This document shows, in pieces, positions 56,474 to 64,000 of a stretch of DNA of 64,000 bases; the stretch's first letter is position 1, and each line of letters opens with the position of its first letter. The notes below the pieces were generated by a model that was not told the DNA's origin, did not search any database, and worked only from the letters and a program-made list of their open reading frames with translations. The position numbers were made by a program, and so were the translations under genes. This stretch comes from Flavobacteriaceae bacterium GF1 (lineage in GTDB: Bacteria; Bacteroidota; Bacteroidia; Flavobacteriales; Flavobacteriaceae), in NCBI GenBank assembly GCA_009797885.1, contig WNKP01000001.1, positions 558,001 through 622,000 on the forward strand. The letters are read 5' to 3'.

Positions 56474-58912
56474 ATGTTTAAAAATCATTTGAAAATCGCT
56501 TGGAGAAGCTTAAAAAAGCAGCCCTTTTTTACCTTTCTCAACACGTTTGGTCTGGCTATTGGTATGGCTGGGGCCTTGCTTATTGCCCTTTACATCCATG
56601 ATGAACTGAGCTACGACAAAATGTTTGCGGATGCGGACCGCATTTATCGTATTAATGCGGATGTGAAATTCGGTGGTCTGCCGGAGCAGCTTGGTGAATC
56701 GCCCGAACCCATGGCAGAAACCTTGATGCGGGACTATCCCCAAGTAGAGCTGGCAACACGTATTAGGGACCAAGGGAGTGTGCTGATCAGAAAAGCAAAT
56801 GTAACCAGCAATGTAAAGGAACTGAACAGTGCCTTTGTGGATTCTACCTTCTTTAAAATGTTTGGGCTTGCATTTTTGGACGGTGATGTAACTACAGCAC
56901 TGACAGAACCCAATACATTGGTGCTCACCCGAACGGCGGCCGAAAAGCATTTTGGGGTAAACAATGCCGTTGGCCAGGAGATGGTACTCAATAACTTGGG
57001 GACCTTTAGGGTAACCGGTGTTATGGAGGACATGCCCAAGAATTCCCTCCTAAGGGACCATACCGTCTTCATCTCCATGCCCAGTTTTCAATTTGCACAG
57101 ATCGGTCATTGGGGCAGTCTTAACTATTACACTTTTGTGAAAATGGTGCCCACAGCAGATATGGCCAACTTTCAAGAAGGCTTGGACTCTTTGCTCGGAC
57201 GTTATTTGATTCCGTGGATACAGGATTATTATCCCGGTATGACCGAAGCTTCATTCCGGGCTTCCGGAAATTTTATCAATTACAGCGCCATGTCCCTTAC
57301 GGATATCCATTTGCAGTCCAATATGAAAACCGAACTCAGCGCCAATGGAAGCATGCAAAACATTTATATTCTTTCGTTTGTCGCCATTTTCCTTGTAGTT
57401 CTGGCCGTTGTCAACTTCATGAACCTTTCCACGGCCTATTCCTTGAAACGGGCTAAAGAGGTTGGCGTACGCAAGACCTTAGGTTCCGATAAATCTGATT
57501 TGGTCCGCCAGTTCCTTACAGAATCGGGATTCATCTGCTTTCTTTCCCTACTCCTTGCCGTGGGTGTCGCTTTTTTGGTGTTGCCCCTATTCAATGACTT
57601 GGCGGACAAGGCCATTTCCATTCCTTTTCAAAACCCTATGTTCTGGGCCATTTTAATAGGTGCCACCTTAGTGGTGGGTGTCCTATCGGGAACCTATCCT
57701 GCATTTTTTATGTCCAGATTTATTCCGGTCAAGGTATTGAAGGGGAGCGGACTTTCCGATGTCGGTGGAAGTAAAGTACGCAACTCCCTTGTTGTCTTTC
57801 AGTTTGCCATATCCATCCTTTTAATTGTGGCCACCGTTGTGGTCTACCAACAATTGAACTTCATCCAAAGTAAGGAACTGGGCTATGAAAAGGCACAAAT
57901 CTTGGTGCTGGAGGATATAAACAATGTAAATGGGCAAGAACAGTCCTTAAAGCGTGAGGTCCTGCGTTTGGGGCAGGTACAAAGTGCTACCCTCAGTAGT
58001 TTTTTGCCCACCCCTTCCGCAAGAACGGGTCAAACCTTCTTTAAAGAGGGTGCCAACAACCAGGAGGATGCCATAAACATGGAAAACTGGAGGGTAGACC
58101 ATGATTACCTTTCTACCTTGGGCCTGGAACTGATTACAGGCAGGGATTTTGATGTTCGTATTCCTACCGATTCCAGTGCCGTAATCATTAACGAGGCCAC
58201 ACTCAAAACACTGAACGTGAGTGCCGAAAATGCTATTGGACTTCGCATCTCATCGGATTTGGGGGCCAGTGAGGACGCTATTACCTACCAGACCATTATT
58301 GGGGTGGTTAGGAATTTCCACTATGATTCCATGCGGAAGAATATTGAGGCCCTCTGTTTGGGTATTGGACGGTTCCCTGGATCCTTGGCCATAAAAATGG
58401 GAACCCAGGATGTTACCGCAACGGTATCTGCCATTGAGGGCATCTGGAACACCATAGCTCCTGGACAACCCTTCAACTACTATTTTTTGGACGACTCCTT
58501 TAACGACAGTTACGATGCAGAGCAGCGATTGGGACAAATATTTTCGGTTTTCACCGTCCTTTCCATACTTATTGCCTGTCTGGGACTGTTTGGATTGGCC
58601 ACTTTTAATGCCCAAAGAAGGACCAAAGAAATTGGAATACGCAAAGTTTTAGGGGCCAGTATAAGCCAAATATCATATCGCTTGACCACGGATTTCTTGA
58701 AAATGGTGGGCTGGGCAATTATCATTTCCCTGCCCATTGGATGGTACGCCATGAATCAATGGCTTCAAGATTTTTCCTATCGCATCGAAGTTCAATGGTG
58801 GATGTTGCTCCTGGCCGCATTTTTGGCGATAGCCATTGCCGTTCTTACGGTGGGCTATCAAAGCATCAGGGCTGCCGTGGCAAATCCCGTGAAGAGTTTA
58901 CGGGCGGAGTAA
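56474..58912 (+). CDS. MacB-like ABC permease P13 (subfamily A), last gene of the large unit
   Basis: An 812-residue doubled permease related to P12 and P2 (KKQPFFTFLNTFGLAIGMAG; MFADADRIYRINADVKFGGL). Docking loops: AKEVGVRKTLGSDKSDLVRQ and TKEIGIRKVLGASISQ. It ends NPVKSLRAE. After its stop codon the array is interrupted by 266 bp with a strong hairpin and a new sigma-54 promoter, so it should be the last gene of the transcript that begins at tolC. Confidence 0.93.
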   Translation: MFKNHLKIAWRSLKKQPFFTFLNTFGLAIGMAGALLIALYIHDELSYDKMFADADRIYRINADVKFGGLPEQLGESPEPMAETLMRDYPQVELATRIRDQGSVLIRKANVTSNVKELNSAFVDSTFFKMFGLAFLDGDVTTALTEPNTLVLTRTAAEKHFGVNNAVGQEMVLNNLGTFRVTGVMEDMPKNSLLRDHTVFISMPSFQFAQIGHWGSLNYYTFVKMVPTADMANFQEGLDSLLGRYLIPWIQDYYPGMTEASFRASGNFINYSAMSLTDIHLQSNMKTELSANGSMQNIYILSFVAIFLVVLAVVNFMNLSTAYSLKRAKEVGVRKTLGSDKSDLVRQFLTESGFICFLSLLLAVGVAFLVLPLFNDLADKAISIPFQNPMFWAILIGATLVVGVLSGTYPAFFMSRFIPVKVLKGSGLSDVGGSKVRNSLVVFQFAISILLIVATVVVYQQLNFIQSKELGYEKAQILVLEDINNVNGQEQSLKREVLRLGQVQSATLSSFLPTPSARTGQTFFKEGANNQEDAINMENWRVDHDYLSTLGLELITGRDFDVRIPTDSSAVIINEATLKTLNVSAENAIGLRISSDLGASEDAITYQTIIGVVRNFHYDSMRKNIEALCLGIGRFPGSLAIKMGTQDVTATVSAIEGIWNTIAPGQPFNYYFLDDSFNDSYDAEQRLGQIFSVFTVLSILIACLGLFGLATFNAQRRTKEIGIRKVLGASISQISYRLTTDFLKMVGWAIIISLPIGWYAMNQWLQDFSYRIEVQWWMLLLAAFLAIAIAVLTVGYQSIRAAVANPVKSLRAE

Positions 58913-58974
58913 TCCAACAAAAACGGGGTTTCATTTTAAAGTAGCATTGGGATCGGGAATTCCTGGCAATTATG

Positions 58975-59023
58975 GGGCCATTGAAGGGAAGTATAGATTT
59001 CAAACCCTTCCCTTCAATGGCCC
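58975..59023 (+). terminator. Perfect 17-bp inverted repeat between the two permease units
   Basis: GGGCCATTGAAGGGAAG (58975-58991) and its exact reverse complement (59007-59023) flank a 15-nt loop, 62 bp after the P13 stop. No T-run follows, so it may be a non-classical terminator or an mRNA 3'-end protector. Its last two bases are also the first bases of the activator-site palindrome. Confidence 0.6.
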
Positions 59024-59024
59024 A

Positions 59025-59065
59025 GTGTAAATATATTATACAGAATCTGTAAAATAATTTTACAC
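59025..59065 (+). promoter_or_regulatory. Upstream activator sites (two TGT-N11-ACA) for the P14 unit
   Basis: TGT-N11-ACA at 59026-59042 and 59048-59064, again 22 bp apart and framed by GTGTAAA/TTTACAC. The outer palindrome extends to CCAGTGTAAA/TTTACACTGG (59022-59068). The frame is identical in length (41 bp) to the sites before tolC at 22291. Confidence 0.8.
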
Positions 59066-59116
59066 TGGTAATGCCACGATTAGTCATATATAGCTGTATA
59101 TCAGATTCTTGTGTTT

Positions 59117-59132
59117 TGGCATGAAAATCGAA
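59117..59132 (+). promoter_or_regulatory. Probable sigma-54 promoter of the P14-P15 unit
   Basis: TGGCATGAAAATCGAA keeps the -24 GG (59118-59119) and the -12 G (59130) at the correct distance but has A instead of C after that G, so it is weaker than the tolC promoter, which shares the TCG at the same place. Transcription would start near 59142, leaving about 37 nt before the P14 ATG. Confidence 0.6.
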
Positions 59133-59178
59133 CTACACTAATACCCCGAAGGTGTAACCCAATTTCAAAACACAATCC

Positions 59179-61602
59179 ATGTATACGCTTTTTTTAAAGA
59201 TTGCCACGAGATACCTTTTCAAAAACAAGCTATACTCCCTCATCAATATTCTTGGGCTTTCCATTGGTGTAGCCTCCTTTGTATTGATTATGCTCTATGT
59301 GGACCATGAAAAGAGCTATGATACCTTTGAAGGCTCCGAAAATGTATATCGGGCCTATATGGACTATCAGGAGGGAGGTAAATGGGTTGCTGGTGACGCC
59401 AACACCTATATCGTTACGGGACCCACCCTAAAAGATGAGTTTCCCGAAATCAAGGATTTTCTGCGGTTCCGCTATGTAAATGGGGTTTTATTGCTCCGTG
59501 GAAATCAGGTTTTTGAACACACCAAAGGGTCCTTGGCCGATCCCTCCTATTTCAAAATCTTCCATTCCCAGTTAAAACAAGGCGATGTAACTACTGCCCT
59601 GGATGAACCTTACTCCATAATACTCACGGAAGCTTTGGCCCAAAAAGTTTTTGGTTCCGAAGACCCAATGGGCAAATCCCTAAAGCTTATGGATAGTTAC
59701 GGTCCCATTTTTACCGTGACCGGAATCCTTAAGGAAGACCATCGAAACACCCATATAAAGAATGATTTTTTAATCTCCTTTAGCACCTTTCGTGCCTGGG
59801 AGGTCTTTGAGGGGGATTGGGAACGGACATGGACTCAAAATGTATATTACACCTATTTCAGCATCGATCCCAATACCAATACGGCATTGCTGCAACAAAA
59901 AATAAAGGATTTCAAGATTGAGGCATTGCCCTACGAGCGGCATAACATTGAACCTTTGGAAGATATCCACCTGTACTCCAATAAACCCTATGAGGCAGAG
60001 GCAAATGGGAGTATCCAAAGAGTGCGGTTTTTATTTGTGATTGGGGTAATCATCATGGTGCTCTCCTGGTTGAACTATATCAATCTTTCGACGGCCAAAT
60101 CACTAGAACGGGCCAAAGAGACCGGAGTCCGAAAAGTCGCCGGTGCCCAAAAGCCCCAAATTGTATTTCAATCCTTGTTGGAGTCTTTTTTATTGAACGG
60201 TATCGCCATACTGGTGGCCATTGGTATTGTTTTTATAGCGTTGCCCTCCTTCAATACTTTTATCGGTAAGGATTTGTCTTTGGGAATTTCCAATATTGAC
60301 CAAATGCTCCCCATTTTTGGTCTTGTATGCTTAGGTTCCCTGGTTTCCGGACTATACCCTGCCTTTGTATTGAGCAGGTATACCCCCGCCAACACCTTAA
60401 AGGGAAAGGTCAACACCTCCCCTGTTGGCCTTCAGGTGCGAAAAGGACTTATTGTTGGACAGTTCTTCGCCACCATTATCCTACTGGTGGGGACCCTCAT
60501 GGTCAATAAACAGATCTTGTTTTTAAAAGACCGGCCCATCGGTGCCGATTTGGAACAAGTGGTTGCCCTACATTGGCAAGTACTTAATTTGGGATCGGAT
60601 TCCGATTCCACTCTTGTGCAGGGGATAAGGGCCTTCAAGGATGAATTGCGTAACATTCCCTTTGTGGAAAAAACGGCAACGGCAAACACCTTTCCAGGAG
60701 GCAGGTACGAAGACCTGGGTTCCAGTGCCGGAATCACCTTCCCTAACGGAACAAGGGATGAAAAAAGGATTACCTATAATTACTCCGTTAGCCCTACCTT
60801 TTTTGAATTAATGGATTTCACCTTTGTAGCGGGAGGGCCCTTTAAGGAAACCTCACGCGGTTACAGCAATGAAATTGTCATGAATGAAAGATTTGTGCAA
60901 TACATGGGCATATCCGAGATGGATGAGGCCATTGGAAAAACCGTACGATTTTGGGAACAGGATTGGACCATCGCCGGGATACTTAAGGACTATCACCATT
61001 TTGGATTGAAAACGGGTATTGAACCCATAATTTTACGATACGCTCCCAGTTCCAACAACATCCTTGTAAAACTAGATCAGAAAGCGATGGCTTCCGGTGG
61101 TATGGAACAGGCCATGGTCCAAATTGAGGGTACATGGAAGAAAATATTCCCGGAAAGCACTTTTAATTATACGTTTCTTGACCAAAACTTTGAAGCACAG
61201 TACAAGGATGACAAAACCTTTGGCACCGCATTCCAGATTTTTACGGTCTTGTCCATTTTAATTGCATCCATGGGCCTTTTTGGACTTACGTCCTATACCG
61301 TTGTACGACGAAAAAAGGAAATCGGGGTACGAAAAGTAAATGGTGCGACAATACTCCAGATTCTTGCGTTACTGAATACGGATTTTGTAAAATGGGTCGG
61401 TTTTGCATTTGCCATGGCCATACCTGTTTCATGGTATGCCATGAATCAATGGTTGAATGGTTTTGCCTACAAAACAAGTATGAGTTGGTGGGTTTTTGCC
61501 CTATCCGGATTTCTGGCATTGGTCATCGCCCTTGCGACCGTGAGCTGGCAAAGTTTTAAAGCGGCCACACAAAACCCAGTAGAAAGCCTCAGGACGGAGT
61601 AA
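59179..61602 (+). CDS. MacB-like ABC permease P14 (subfamily C)
   Basis: An 807-residue doubled permease opening the second unit. It starts MYTLFLKIATRYLFKNKLYS, unlike the KNYLKIAWRN form, and its early region (VDHEKSYDTFEGSENVYRAY) is closest to P4. The second docking loop, KKEIGVRKVNGATILQILAL, has Asn where the large unit has Leu; only P15 shares this. The first loop is AKETGVRKVAGAQKPQ. It ends NPVESLRTE. No ATPase gene accompanies it in the window, so it probably uses the one at 25719. Confidence 0.92.
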   Translation: MYTLFLKIATRYLFKNKLYSLINILGLSIGVASFVLIMLYVDHEKSYDTFEGSENVYRAYMDYQEGGKWVAGDANTYIVTGPTLKDEFPEIKDFLRFRYVNGVLLLRGNQVFEHTKGSLADPSYFKIFHSQLKQGDVTTALDEPYSIILTEALAQKVFGSEDPMGKSLKLMDSYGPIFTVTGILKEDHRNTHIKNDFLISFSTFRAWEVFEGDWERTWTQNVYYTYFSIDPNTNTALLQQKIKDFKIEALPYERHNIEPLEDIHLYSNKPYEAEANGSIQRVRFLFVIGVIIMVLSWLNYINLSTAKSLERAKETGVRKVAGAQKPQIVFQSLLESFLLNGIAILVAIGIVFIALPSFNTFIGKDLSLGISNIDQMLPIFGLVCLGSLVSGLYPAFVLSRYTPANTLKGKVNTSPVGLQVRKGLIVGQFFATIILLVGTLMVNKQILFLKDRPIGADLEQVVALHWQVLNLGSDSDSTLVQGIRAFKDELRNIPFVEKTATANTFPGGRYEDLGSSAGITFPNGTRDEKRITYNYSVSPTFFELMDFTFVAGGPFKETSRGYSNEIVMNERFVQYMGISEMDEAIGKTVRFWEQDWTIAGILKDYHHFGLKTGIEPIILRYAPSSNNILVKLDQKAMASGGMEQAMVQIEGTWKKIFPESTFNYTFLDQNFEAQYKDDKTFGTAFQIFTVLSILIASMGLFGLTSYTVVRRKKEIGVRKVNGATILQILALLNTDFVKWVGFAFAMAIPVSWYAMNQWLNGFAYKTSMSWWVFALSGFLALVIALATVSWQSFKAATQNPVESLRTE

Positions 61603-61621
61603 CCATTAAAAAGTCAAAACC

Positions 61622-64000
61622 ATGCTGAAACACAATCTAAAACTCTTCTTTAGGAATAGTAACCGCAATAAAAGCACCTTTTGTATCAATGTTATCGGAC
61701 TTGGTGTGGGGATAGCGTCCTTTTTGGTCTTGGTTCTCTACGTGTACAACGATTTGACCTACAATCACTTTAATACAAACCTTTCCAATATCTATAGGAT
61801 CCAAGAAGTTTATGAAGAGGGAACAAGCACCGCCACAAAAGGGCTTCTGTTACCACAAATGCAGCAGGAAATTCCAGAAATTGTCAATGGAACCCGAATT
61901 TTTGATTGGGATGGTCACCGTTTAAGTTATGGCGACAATGCATTTTTAGAGAATGTTTTTTATGTGGATAAGGGATTCTTTTCCGTTTTTAGTTTTCCTT
62001 TTAAAGAGGGCGGGGCCAATGGTGTTCTTGAGGAAAAATACAGCGCGGTCATCAGTGCTCCCTTCGCTTCCAAATATTTTGGCACTACCCCAGCTTTGGG
62101 CAAGCAATTGCAATTAGGTTTTGACGATGTTTTTTTTACCATTACCGGGGTTGTTGATATTCCTGGGAACTCCTCCGTAACATTTGACATCGTAACTTCT
62201 TATGAAACCGGGGGGACCCTCTCGCCTTGGATCAAAGACGTCCATGATTGGTACAATACCTTTTCAGAGACCTATGTGGTGCTTCAAGATGGTGTGCGTC
62301 CGTCCCAAATTGGGAATAAGCTGGACAATATTGTTAAGGAGAACTTCCTTCCCGCAGGGGAAAACAAGACCAAAATAAATCTGATTCCTTTTTCTGAATA
62401 CCATGCTGCCGAGGAATCCAACCAAACATTGATTATAATTTTGGCCATCATCGCCATGGGCATTCTCAGTATAGCCCTTGTAAATTTTATCAATTTAACC
62501 ATAGTAAATGCGCTGTCAAGAACTCGTGAAATTGGTGTCAAAAAGGTACATGGCGCCTTAAAAAAGCACATTGTAAAACAAATTATGGTCGAGTCCCTTG
62601 CTACAGGATTTATAGCATTACTTCTTGGTCTGGTGGTTTTTAGCGCAATTTTACTTCCTACCTTCAATTCCTTGTTTGGTATGGAGTTGGCACTTCAATC
62701 CCTAAACCCTTATTTTTTGGGGGCGCTCCTTCTTGGCCTTTGGATTTTTACGGGACTATTTTCCGGTATGGTGCCTTCCGTGCTGTGGTCAAGAAGCAAA
62801 TTGATCGAGAACCTCCAGGGGAAAATCACAGCGACGAACAAATCCGGTTTTGCCAAACACTCCTCGGTCATTGTACAATTTGTAATCGCAATTGTTTTGA
62901 TTTCCGGAACCATTACCGTGAGAAGGCAAATCGATTTTATGATCGGCAAAAACCCGAAGTTTGATAACGAAAATGTCATTGTTGCCCAAACCGATTTTTG
63001 GAAACATAAGGATAGTGAGGTCGCCTCTAGAAAACTTGACGTGATTTCCAAGGAACTTTTGAATAGTCCTTTCATCTCCTCCGTGAATTTTACAGGGAGT
63101 GTCCCCGGGGATTATGATGAAAACTACAATACTTTTTATCCCATTGGCGAAAGCATTTTGCCCAACATAGCGCTTAGGAAATCTTACGTTGGCAAGGATT
63201 ATTTTAAAACACTGGGAATTGATTTATTGAGTGGGCACGGGTTCGATAAAGAACCGACCAGCCTAAAAAACACGGTGGTCCTGAACAAAACTGCCATGGA
63301 CCAACTGGGTTTTTCCACCGCCGAAGGCCAAATCCTGGTTGAAGGGAGGAAAGGCGGAACACAATATCGTGTGATTGGGGCCATCGATGATTTTAGCTAT
63401 CAGGGGGTACAGCGCCCAACCGAGCCATTGGCCCATTTTTTTGCGGACATGGAAAATCTAATGGATTGGGATTATCTCACCATTCGATCGGAAAAAGGAG
63501 CCACTTCCCAGGCTATCGCCCTTTTGCGGGAAAAATGGAGCGTTTTATTTCCGGATGCCCCTTTGACCTACTTTTTTACCGATGAAAAACTGAACATTTA
63601 TTATGAGGAATATGAACGTGTAAATACCCTGATCACATGGTTTTCCCTATTGGCCATTATGCTTTCCTGTATGGGATTGTTTGCTTTGGCCTCCAACACC
63701 ATGGCGCGCAGAACGAAAGAAATTGGAATACGAAAAGTGAACGGTGCCACTATTGCCCAAATTCTTGCCCTTCTCAACAAGGATTTTGTGAAATGGATCG
63801 GGTTGGCCTTTCTCATTGCCGTCCCCATTTCATGGTTCGCCATGAGTCAATGGCTTGAAGGTTTTGCCCATAAAACAACACTTAGTTGGTGGGTTTTTGC
63901 TTCGGCAGGAGCAGCAGCGCTTGTGATTGCCTTGGCCACGGTGAGCTGGCAAAGTTTTAAAGCCGCCGTTGTAAACCCCGTTGAGGTATTGCGGGACGAA
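61622..64000 (+). CDS. MacB-like ABC permease P15 (subfamily C), cut by window end
   Basis: Starts at the ATG at 61622 (MLKHNLKLFFRNSNRNKSTF), 19 bp after P14, and stays open for 793 codons to the last base. The final residues, NPVEVLRDE, match the usual C-terminus of the family, so the stop codon is probably immediately beyond the window. The second loop TKEIGIRKVNGATIAQILAL pairs it with P14. The first half is divergent: NLTIVNALSRTREIGVKKVH has no STA motif and has Lys for Arg. More permeases may follow. Confidence 0.9.
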   Translation, partial: MLKHNLKLFFRNSNRNKSTFCINVIGLGVGIASFLVLVLYVYNDLTYNHFNTNLSNIYRIQEVYEEGTSTATKGLLLPQMQQEIPEIVNGTRIFDWDGHRLSYGDNAFLENVFYVDKGFFSVFSFPFKEGGANGVLEEKYSAVISAPFASKYFGTTPALGKQLQLGFDDVFFTITGVVDIPGNSSVTFDIVTSYETGGTLSPWIKDVHDWYNTFSETYVVLQDGVRPSQIGNKLDNIVKENFLPAGENKTKINLIPFSEYHAAEESNQTLIIILAIIAMGILSIALVNFINLTIVNALSRTREIGVKKVHGALKKHIVKQIMVESLATGFIALLLGLVVFSAILLPTFNSLFGMELALQSLNPYFLGALLLGLWIFTGLFSGMVPSVLWSRSKLIENLQGKITATNKSGFAKHSSVIVQFVIAIVLISGTITVRRQIDFMIGKNPKFDNENVIVAQTDFWKHKDSEVASRKLDVISKELLNSPFISSVNFTGSVPGDYDENYNTFYPIGESILPNIALRKSYVGKDYFKTLGIDLLSGHGFDKEPTSLKNTVVLNKTAMDQLGFSTAEGQILVEGRKGGTQYRVIGAIDDFSYQGVQRPTEPLAHFFADMENLMDWDYLTIRSEKGATSQAIALLREKWSVLFPDAPLTYFFTDEKLNIYYEEYERVNTLITWFSLLAIMLSCMGLFALASNTMARRTKEIGIRKVNGATIAQILALLNKDFVKWIGLAFLIAVPISWFAMSQWLEGFAHKTTLSWWVFASAGAAALVIALATVSWQSFKAAVVNPVEVLRDE

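Noticed and set aside
27214-64000. Regular repeats at about 2.4-kb intervals suggestive of a repeat array or CRISPR
   Set aside because: The repeats are conserved coding blocks of paralogous permeases (start, docking loops and C-terminus), not short spaced DNA repeats.

Overview
The window looks like chromosomal DNA of a marine flavobacterium (Bacteroidota, family Flavobacteriaceae). Supporting signs are the promoter form TTG-N19-TAnnTTTG (seen before asd), A-rich start regions instead of Shine-Dalgarno sites, a GIN-domain protein, a rsmI / tdk-alr / mscL / asd neighbourhood of flavobacterial type, and abundant 800-residue MacB-like permeases ending in NPVKSLRTE. No tRNA, rRNA, CRISPR array, insertion sequence or phage gene was recognised.

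Positions 1-14930 are mostly ordinary core and accessory genes: an XRE regulator, a DinB-like protein, a Crp/Fnr regulator, two NTF2-like proteins, a uracil-DNA glycosylase family protein, a YHS-domain protein, an unusual AraC regulator with two tandem DNA-binding domains, rsmI, a DoxX-like protein, tdk-alr, mscL, asd, a lipoprotein prolyl oligopeptidase, a lone ABC ATPase and arfB. At 15027-18242 a PadR regulator, with a very clear double operator over its own promoter, precedes a 908-residue ABC permease with an N-terminal prefix domain. A third NTF2-like gene follows.

The notable system runs from 19070 to the right edge. A leftward, translationally coupled set encodes an NtrC-like sigma-54 response regulator, its histidine kinase and a GreA/GreB-like protein. 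Rightward from the same 197-bp intergenic region runs a giant apparent operon (22435-58912, 18 genes): TolC, a MacA/HlyD-type adaptor, a secreted acidic repeat protein of unknown function, one MacB-type ATPase, a GIN-domain protein and then 13 consecutive full-length permeases (called P1-P13 here). A second unit (P14, P15, the latter cut by the window end) starts at 59179. Each permease appears to be a fused MacB-like dimer without an ATPase domain, so one ATPase may serve at least 15 permeases through one adaptor and one outer-membrane channel.

Both units carry the same upstream control layout: two TGT-N11-ACA sites in an identical 41-bp frame, followed 84 or 73 bp later (an 11-bp difference, about one helical turn) by a -24/-12 sigma-54 promoter. 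This ties both permease units to the adjacent NtrC-like regulator and is the best candidate for an undescribed system: a two-component, sigma-54-controlled efflux array with one engine and many permeases. The regulatory reading is inferred from sequence pattern only; substrates are unknown.
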